Below, one piece after another: positions 60,058 through 64,000 of a stretch of 64,000 bases of DNA. The stretch comes from a bacterium (lineage in GTDB: Bacteria > Zixibacteria > MSB-5A5 > WJJR01), in contig JAKAKI010000008.1 of the NCBI GenBank assembly GCA_021813505.1, positions 1 through 64,000 of the forward strand, read 5' to 3'. The first letter of the stretch is position 1. Every line of letters starts with the position of its first letter. Position numbers and translations under genes: made by a program. A model generated the notes under the pieces. It made no database searches. It saw only the letters and a program-made list of their open reading frames with translations, and had not been told where the DNA came from.

Positions 60058-62718
60058 TTAGCTCACGGCCCACCAGTAGCTGAACTTGAGGGCGAGGAAG
60101 TTGGCGCCTTTGCTCTGCCAGGCATCCCATAGTGACCCAGGCCGCACTGAACGTCCCGGGTACTTGTCACCCGTTCGGTTCTGCTGCCACACAAGGTATA
60201 CGGTGCTGCCGGGATGGAATTCCCAGCGCAGCACGACATTGCTGCGGTAGGAAAGATAGCCGTAGTCCTGATTCGGAATCGACAGCGTGTACGCGCCATC
60301 GGTGACCTCGTACGAGCCATCCTCCTTCTTCGTGATCGTCGTGCCGTCAGCGCCGTAATTGCGCAGGCCCATGTCCCGTGGCGCGCGCATCTCGCCAAAG
60401 TTGTAATAGCGACCGCTCGAGGCGAACGGCTCGACATACGCTTCCAGGCTCATATTCGGCGTGAAGAAGTAATTCACCCGGAATTGGGCTGACAGAGTGC
60501 TGTAGCCAAGGCCGGAGAAGATGTAGCGGGTGCCATAGGTAATCGCGGGATGCCCGGTTGTATCCGTGCCGACATACTGGCGCGTGGTTGCTCCCCGCAC
60601 GTAATGCGGGGCGACCGAGAATCCCCAGCGCGTTCCCGGACGAGCGCGGCAGTTCGGGTCGAAGCCGTACTCCCAGCCACCCAATTCACTGCGCGCAACC
60701 CAGGCATTCAGGCCGTACTGGAGTGGCGCCGAGTAGTTGTTTCCGACATAGGCCCAGGCATTCCATGACATCGGTATTCCCATGGATGGCCCGCCCCGCG
60801 TCACGTTGTCGCTTTGCGCACGGAATGATGTTTCCTCTCCGAATCGCAGTGACCAGTAGTTCTTCAGTGTCATTTCGCCCGAAAAGTTGAAGGCGTTGTA
60901 CTGTTTGACGCCGCCGTAATTCCAGGTGTTGTCTCCTTCAAGGCGGAAGCTGTACGAACGGAAGACCGGCCCCGGCTCGTTATCACGGTAAGCGATCGCT
61001 ACGATCTGGCTGATCCGGTCGGCGTTCTGTTTGTATCCGGCGTCGTTGATCTCGAAGCCCGGCGAGTCGAAACTAAGTTTCGCGCCCCACAGCCAATGGA
61101 CGGCGTTGCGCTTGTTGATCGTCACCGACGTTGCGTATCCGGAGAGAGACGTGCGATTCGAGTCCAGGTGCACGTAGCTGATATCGGGACGCTGGAAATA
61201 GCGGGCGCTCGATTTCTGGGTCGCCAGAATCGCGCCGCGCTCGCCGCTGACATGGCTGAATCCGGCGTAACCATCCAACTCATATTCGCCGCCGTTGATT
61301 CGCCATCGCCAGTCGGTCCCACCCGTGATCGCATTCTTGCGCAGGGAGCCCGACAGCGCATCGTGCGCGTTCAAATCGCGGGTGACGCCGGTCAGCACCA
61401 GTCCAACTGTCGATTTGCTCTTGCCGAATTCCTGCAGTACCCGGGCGACCGCGTAGCCGGCGCGCGGTTCGACGAGGGTCCGAGAGACGGGCTGCGACGC
61501 CGAATCACACGAGCGCGCAATCTCGCGGTCGGTGACCGCGGTCAAGAACCCGATCGACGTGCCGGAGGGGAGTCGGCCGGAGACTTTGCCGGCGCCAAGG
61601 ATCGTCGTCGTGCCGGGGAAATCGACAAAGTTGTCATCGGGACGCGGACCATGCGGGGCGCCGCCCACGCGTCGCGAGTAGAAATAGGTTGGTCCCTGCG
61701 TCTGCAGAAGCTTGTTCCCCTCGGTGAAGAAGGGCCGGCGCTCGGTGTATTGGGTTTCATAGGCGCTCAAATTCACCACAGCGGGATCGGCTTCGACCTG
61801 GCCGAAGTCGGGATTGATCGTGGCATCCAGGGTGAGGTTGGGTCCCAGCCCCATCTTCAAATCACCGCCCACGTTCGATTTGAGTTCGTGACCGTTGTTG
61901 AACGGATTCCCCTCCTGGGGTTCGTCGTCGAACTGGCCGTTACCAGTGATATAGGGGAGAAGCTCCAGACGCCGCGACGGTTTGACGTTCTCGATGCCGA
62001 CCAATTCGCCGAACCGCGAGGCCCAGCCCGACTCGTTGCGTGGAGTGTAGATCCAGAAATTATCTTCGTTGCGCGCTGGGATCCAGCGGTTCCAATTGAT
62101 GCCCCATGTCTGCTGTGCTGCCGCATTGAAACGAAGTTGCGAAAACGGAATTCGCATCTCGGCACACCAGCCCAGCGAGTCGACGCTCGCCGCCGCTTCC
62201 CAGACCGGATCGAAAGAGAAGTCGGTTTCGTGCTCGACGTCGACCGGATGGTAACGGTCGAACCGCCCGCCAGCGGCGGTCACTCCGAAGTCGTACGACG
62301 TACGATGGTCGTGGTATGTGTCCAATGACAGGATCATTTGCTCGGCATTCCCCTGATTGTCTCGCCGATCCAGGTCGGTGCGGATCAGATCGGGCCGCTG
62401 GGAATACATCCGGGCGCCGATATAGAGCGCGTCGTCATCATAGACTACGGCGACTCGGCTGCTCTCGGCGGGCACGGTCCCCTGATTCGGTTCCTTTTGC
62501 AGGAAGTCGGAGACGAATTCGGCATACTGCCAAGCTGCGTCATCGAGACGGCCGTCCACGCTGGGTGAGGGGCTCTTCACATGGATCGCGCGCATCTGCT
62601 TGTGGATGCCCGATGCCAGAGGTTGCGGTACTGCGGAGCGGCTGAACCCGAATACGATTGCGAAAGTCAAAATCAAGAGGGGGAGGGACCGTTTGATCAT
62701 CATCGCTATCTGCTGCAC
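60058..62718 (-). CDS. DUF5916 protein with CBM9-like head, outer-membrane associated
   Basis: 886 residues from a GTG at 62718 with AAGGAG seven bases upstream. Signal peptide about 1-30 (LPLLILTFAIVFGFSRSAVP). Residues about 45-230 resemble the CBM9/DOMON-like domain that opens DUF5916 proteins (PSVDGRLDDAAWQYAE, RVAVVYDDDALYIGARMYS). The long C-terminal part has repeating beta strands with the DUF5916 hallmark DFGQVEADPAVVNLSAYET and ERRPFFTEGNKL, and ends with an aromatic strand, consistent with an outer-membrane barrel of about 18-22 strands. Function unknown; sugar or hydrophobic-ligand uptake has been suggested for relatives. Nothing adjacent helps to name a ligand. Confidence 0.88.
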   Translation of the reverse strand: MQQIAMMIKRSLPLLILTFAIVFGFSRSAVPQPLASGIHKQMRAIHVKSPSPSVDGRLDDAAWQYAEFVSDFLQKEPNQGTVPAESSRVAVVYDDDALYIGARMYSQRPDLIRTDLDRRDNQGNAEQMILSLDTYHDHRTSYDFGVTAAGGRFDRYHPVDVEHETDFSFDPVWEAAASVDSLGWCAEMRIPFSQLRFNAAAQQTWGINWNRWIPARNEDNFWIYTPRNESGWASRFGELVGIENVKPSRRLELLPYITGNGQFDDEPQEGNPFNNGHELKSNVGGDLKMGLGPNLTLDATINPDFGQVEADPAVVNLSAYETQYTERRPFFTEGNKLLQTQGPTYFYSRRVGGAPHGPRPDDNFVDFPGTTTILGAGKVSGRLPSGTSIGFLTAVTDREIARSCDSASQPVSRTLVEPRAGYAVARVLQEFGKSKSTVGLVLTGVTRDLNAHDALSGSLRKNAITGGTDWRWRINGGEYELDGYAGFSHVSGERGAILATQKSSARYFQRPDISYVHLDSNRTSLSGYATSVTINKRNAVHWLWGAKLSFDSPGFEINDAGYKQNADRISQIVAIAYRDNEPGPVFRSYSFRLEGDNTWNYGGVKQYNAFNFSGEMTLKNYWSLRFGEETSFRAQSDNVTRGGPSMGIPMSWNAWAYVGNNYSAPLQYGLNAWVARSELGGWEYGFDPNCRARPGTRWGFSVAPHYVRGATTRQYVGTDTTGHPAITYGTRYIFSGLGYSTLSAQFRVNYFFTPNMSLEAYVEPFASSGRYYNFGEMRAPRDMGLRNYGADGTTITKKEDGSYEVTDGAYTLSIPNQDYGYLSYRSNVVLRWEFHPGSTVYLVWQQNRTGDKYPGRSVRPGSLWDAWQSKGANFLALKFSYWWAVS

Positions 62719-63133
62719 AAGACGCTCCTTCGAATCACAAGTGCAATCTCATGGGGGTGCGTGGTTCATTCAAGCGGTAATCCATCGTATGATGCGCAAT
62801 TTGCCACGGCACGCCAGCTGCGCCATGTGCCTTGGCGACAACCTTGTACAACGAGGCCTGGGGTGGGAAAGTTGCGTCGCCGGCCGCGAGCGTGCGAGCG
62901 GCTCGTGCGCGAGGGCACCCTGCCGTGAAGGACCCCACCATCCGTCCAGCCCGCTTCACGGGCTGGACTCCTGGTGGGCCACCACGAGCAAAAGTTAGCA
63001 GCGTGGCTGGCCCACCAAGAACAAGAGAGAGCAGCGTAGGTGGCCCACCAGGAGCGGAGTCGCCGAAGGCGACGGAGCGGATGGTGGGATTCTTCGCGGC
63101 AGCGCCCCTCATTCCCCGTTGCGCATCCTCAAA

Positions 63134-63249
63134 GTGTGGCGCGGGCGCCCTCGCCCGCGTTCACCGCGAAGCGGTGAACCCTGTCGGCAGCGTGCCTCCC
63201 AGAAGATGCGCGCTCCGCGCGCACGCGGCCGAGGGCGCCCGCGCCACAC
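63134..63249. repeat. Palindromic unit with 20-bp arms and inner hairpin
   Basis: gtgtggcgcgggcgccctcg (63134-63153) is the exact reverse complement of 63230-63249. Inside, gttcaccgc (63159-63167) pairs with gcggtgaac (63171-63179). The same sequence family occurs at 1-219 at the opposite end of the window. Confidence 0.8.
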
Positions 63250-63316
63250 CGCTCCCTGCGCGTGATCGCCGAGCCGGTTCGGATCTGTATCCCTCGATTT
63301 CAAGAGGAGGCGGCTG

Positions 63317-63407
63317 AGGGAGGGCGAGGCTCCCGCCGAGCCTTGTCTCCGCGCGCGAGACTATCGTCCGCGCGCGGAGACAAGGCTCGGCGGGAGCCTC
63401 GCCCTCC
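63317..63407. repeat. 40-bp perfect palindrome with 11-nt loop
   Basis: The arm at 63317-63356 is exactly complementary to 63368-63407; the spacer is agactatcgtc. A stem this long and GC-rich would form a very stable hairpin in RNA and a cruciform in DNA. It is not next to a stop codon, so it is not a simple terminator. Confidence 0.85.
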
Positions 63408-63509
63408 CCCTCGCATCTCCGTCAGGTGGATGAATCTGCATCCCGTCGACGACTGGCCACGACTCCAGCCCCGTAGGGGCGACATAACGTAGCCCAGGGC
63501 GAAGGGTGT

Positions 63510-63628
63510 GTTGGAAAACCCCAGCATTTGGAAACGAGAGCGCGGACAAGAGTGTCCGCGCCACTGAGAGACAAGAACTTCCATGGCCAAGAGTGGGGCA
63601 GACACTCTTGTCTGCCCGGTTTTTCAAC
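63510..63628. repeat. 119-bp MITE-like element, copy B
   Basis: Same orientation and length as copy A at 3535-3653, with 109 of 119 positions identical. Ends gttggaaaacc and ggtttttcaac are terminal inverted repeats with one mismatch. Identity extends only about 7 bp past the right end (aatcccc), so the boundaries look real. It lies 167 bp upstream of the yifB start. Confidence 0.75.
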
Positions 63629-63794
63629 AATCCCCGAAGCCCTGGGTTCGATCCACCCAAACTCTCCAGCCCCGTAGGGGCGACAGAAACTATCTGTTCC
63701 AGTCGGAAAATGATTGAACGTTGCGGCCGATCCTTGCTACATTCCCGTACCGCCATGGGCTAGGGCTAGTGAGTGGCGGTAAAGGAGATACATA

Positions 63795-64000
63795 ATGCTC
63801 GCGAAGGTGGTTTCCGCCGCGGTGTTGGGTATTGATGCCTACCTGGTTGAGGTCGAGGCTGACATCTCGCAGGTGTTGCCCGCGTTTGTGACCGTAGGGC
63901 TTCCCGACGGTGCGGTACGAGAGGCACGTGAACGGGTCCAAGCGGCGATCAAGAATTCGGACTTTCTGTTCCCAAACAAGAAAATCACGGTCAATCTCGC
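63795..64000 (+). CDS. YifB/ComM-type Mg-chelatase-like ATPase, N-terminal fragment
   Basis: The gene starts at the ATG at 63795 with AAAGGAGA upstream, and runs off the window end after 68 codons. The visible sequence MLAKVVSAAVLGIDAYLVEV, then ISQVLPAFVTVGLPDGAVREARERVQAAIKNS and FPNKKITVNLA, is the conserved N-terminal domain of YifB/ComM proteins. Full-length members are about 500 residues, with a central AAA ATPase not visible here. ComM is a helicase promoting branch migration during natural transformation in Vibrio and Haemophilus. YifB is widespread, so competence cannot be inferred. Confidence 0.9.
   Translation, partial: MLAKVVSAAVLGIDAYLVEVEADISQVLPAFVTVGLPDGAVREARERVQAAIKNSDFLFPNKKITVNL

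Larger units (their letters stand above)
62719..63794. other. 1.1-kb repeat island between DUF5916 and yifB genes
   Basis: No gene is supported in this stretch, the longest non-coding one in the window. It contains, in order: a hairpin system at about 62935-63087 (cccaccatccg with cggatggtggg outside, two variant copies of gcagcgt...ggcccacca inside), the palindromic unit 63134-63249, the 40-bp perfect palindrome 63317-63407, the 119-bp element 63510-63628 and the short string tccagccccgtaggggcgac near 63462 and 63668. The last 60 bp hold the yifB ribosome-binding site. Frames translate to repeat-derived peptides only. Confidence 0.75.

Noticed and set aside
61096-62328. A 410-codon open frame on the plus strand
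   Set aside because: It is antisense to the DUF5916 gene, which has the conserved motifs, signal peptide and ribosome-binding site. The plus-strand frame shows no recognisable domain.
62719-63794. CRISPR array
   Set aside because: The repeats differ in length and sequence, are palindromic and not evenly spaced, and no cas gene is present.

Overview
The window looks like a chromosomal segment of an uncultured, diderm, free-living bacterium of the FCB type. Candidate phylum Zixibacteria or a relative is my best guess. This is inferred from protein architecture and was not measured. The clues are dockerin-like tails on secreted proteins, a C-terminal sorting-type module preceded by NYPNPFN in two proteins, a PorV/FadL-like outer-membrane protein, FG-GAP and PKD repeat proteins, and many palindromic intergenic repeats. 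One tRNA (Arg, CCT) is present. I see no rRNA, CRISPR array, phage or transposase gene.

Layout. 1-6.2 kb: repeat-rich DNA, a ribbon-helix-helix-like protein, an M1-type metallopeptidase and a secreted M14 carboxypeptidase with a dockerin-like tail. 6.4-12 kb: moaC, a secreted cohesin-like protein, a DUF2723/GT117 membrane protein and an NtrB-like histidine kinase. 12-17.4 kb: aroC, then a methionine cluster of two MetE-type single-barrel proteins (one lacking the zinc ligands) and a homocysteine methyltransferase-methylenetetrahydrofolate reductase fusion. 17.8-26.6 kb: cell-surface genes, namely a cohesin-like lipoprotein, a 1862-residue beta-helix/PKD protein with an internal duplication, a putative HEHFH metallopeptidase and a lipoprotein. 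26.6-37.7 kb: a housekeeping block, HAD hydrolase divergent from rpsU-yqeY-cvpA, then mutS2-dnaG-LOG-like gene-acyP-apt-tRNA-Arg. The block is split by a four-helix-bundle gene bounded by 38-bp inverted repeats and by two exported proteins. 37.8-51 kb: a membrane spermidine-synthase-like protein, a dockerin protein, a PorV/FadL-like protein, a TPR protein, a HerA-like ATPase, a GNAT enzyme with tag, and an FG-GAP/dockerin protein. 51-64 kb: an orphan receiver, small membrane proteins, a lipoprotein, a methyltransferase, an M28 peptidase with a dockerin-like tail, a DUF5916 protein, a dense repeat region, and the start of a YifB/ComM gene cut by the window end.

Themes. (i) At least three cohesin-like and five dockerin-like proteins lie within 64 kb, and the dockerins sit on peptidases and beta-propeller/beta-helix proteins rather than cellulases. 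This would fit a surface assembly that is not a classical cellulosome. (ii) Short tandem repeats with a strict or near 9-bp period recur at gene borders, twice overlapping start codons and once inside a terminator; two form the inverted ends of the four-helix-bundle cassette. (iii) A 119-bp MITE-like element with 11-bp terminal inverted repeats occurs twice with 109/119 identity, among several other palindromic repeat families.

The best candidates for something undescribed are the inverted-repeat-bounded four-helix-bundle cassette with its 9-bp microrepeats, the cohesin/dockerin surface network, and the zinc-less MetE partner gene.
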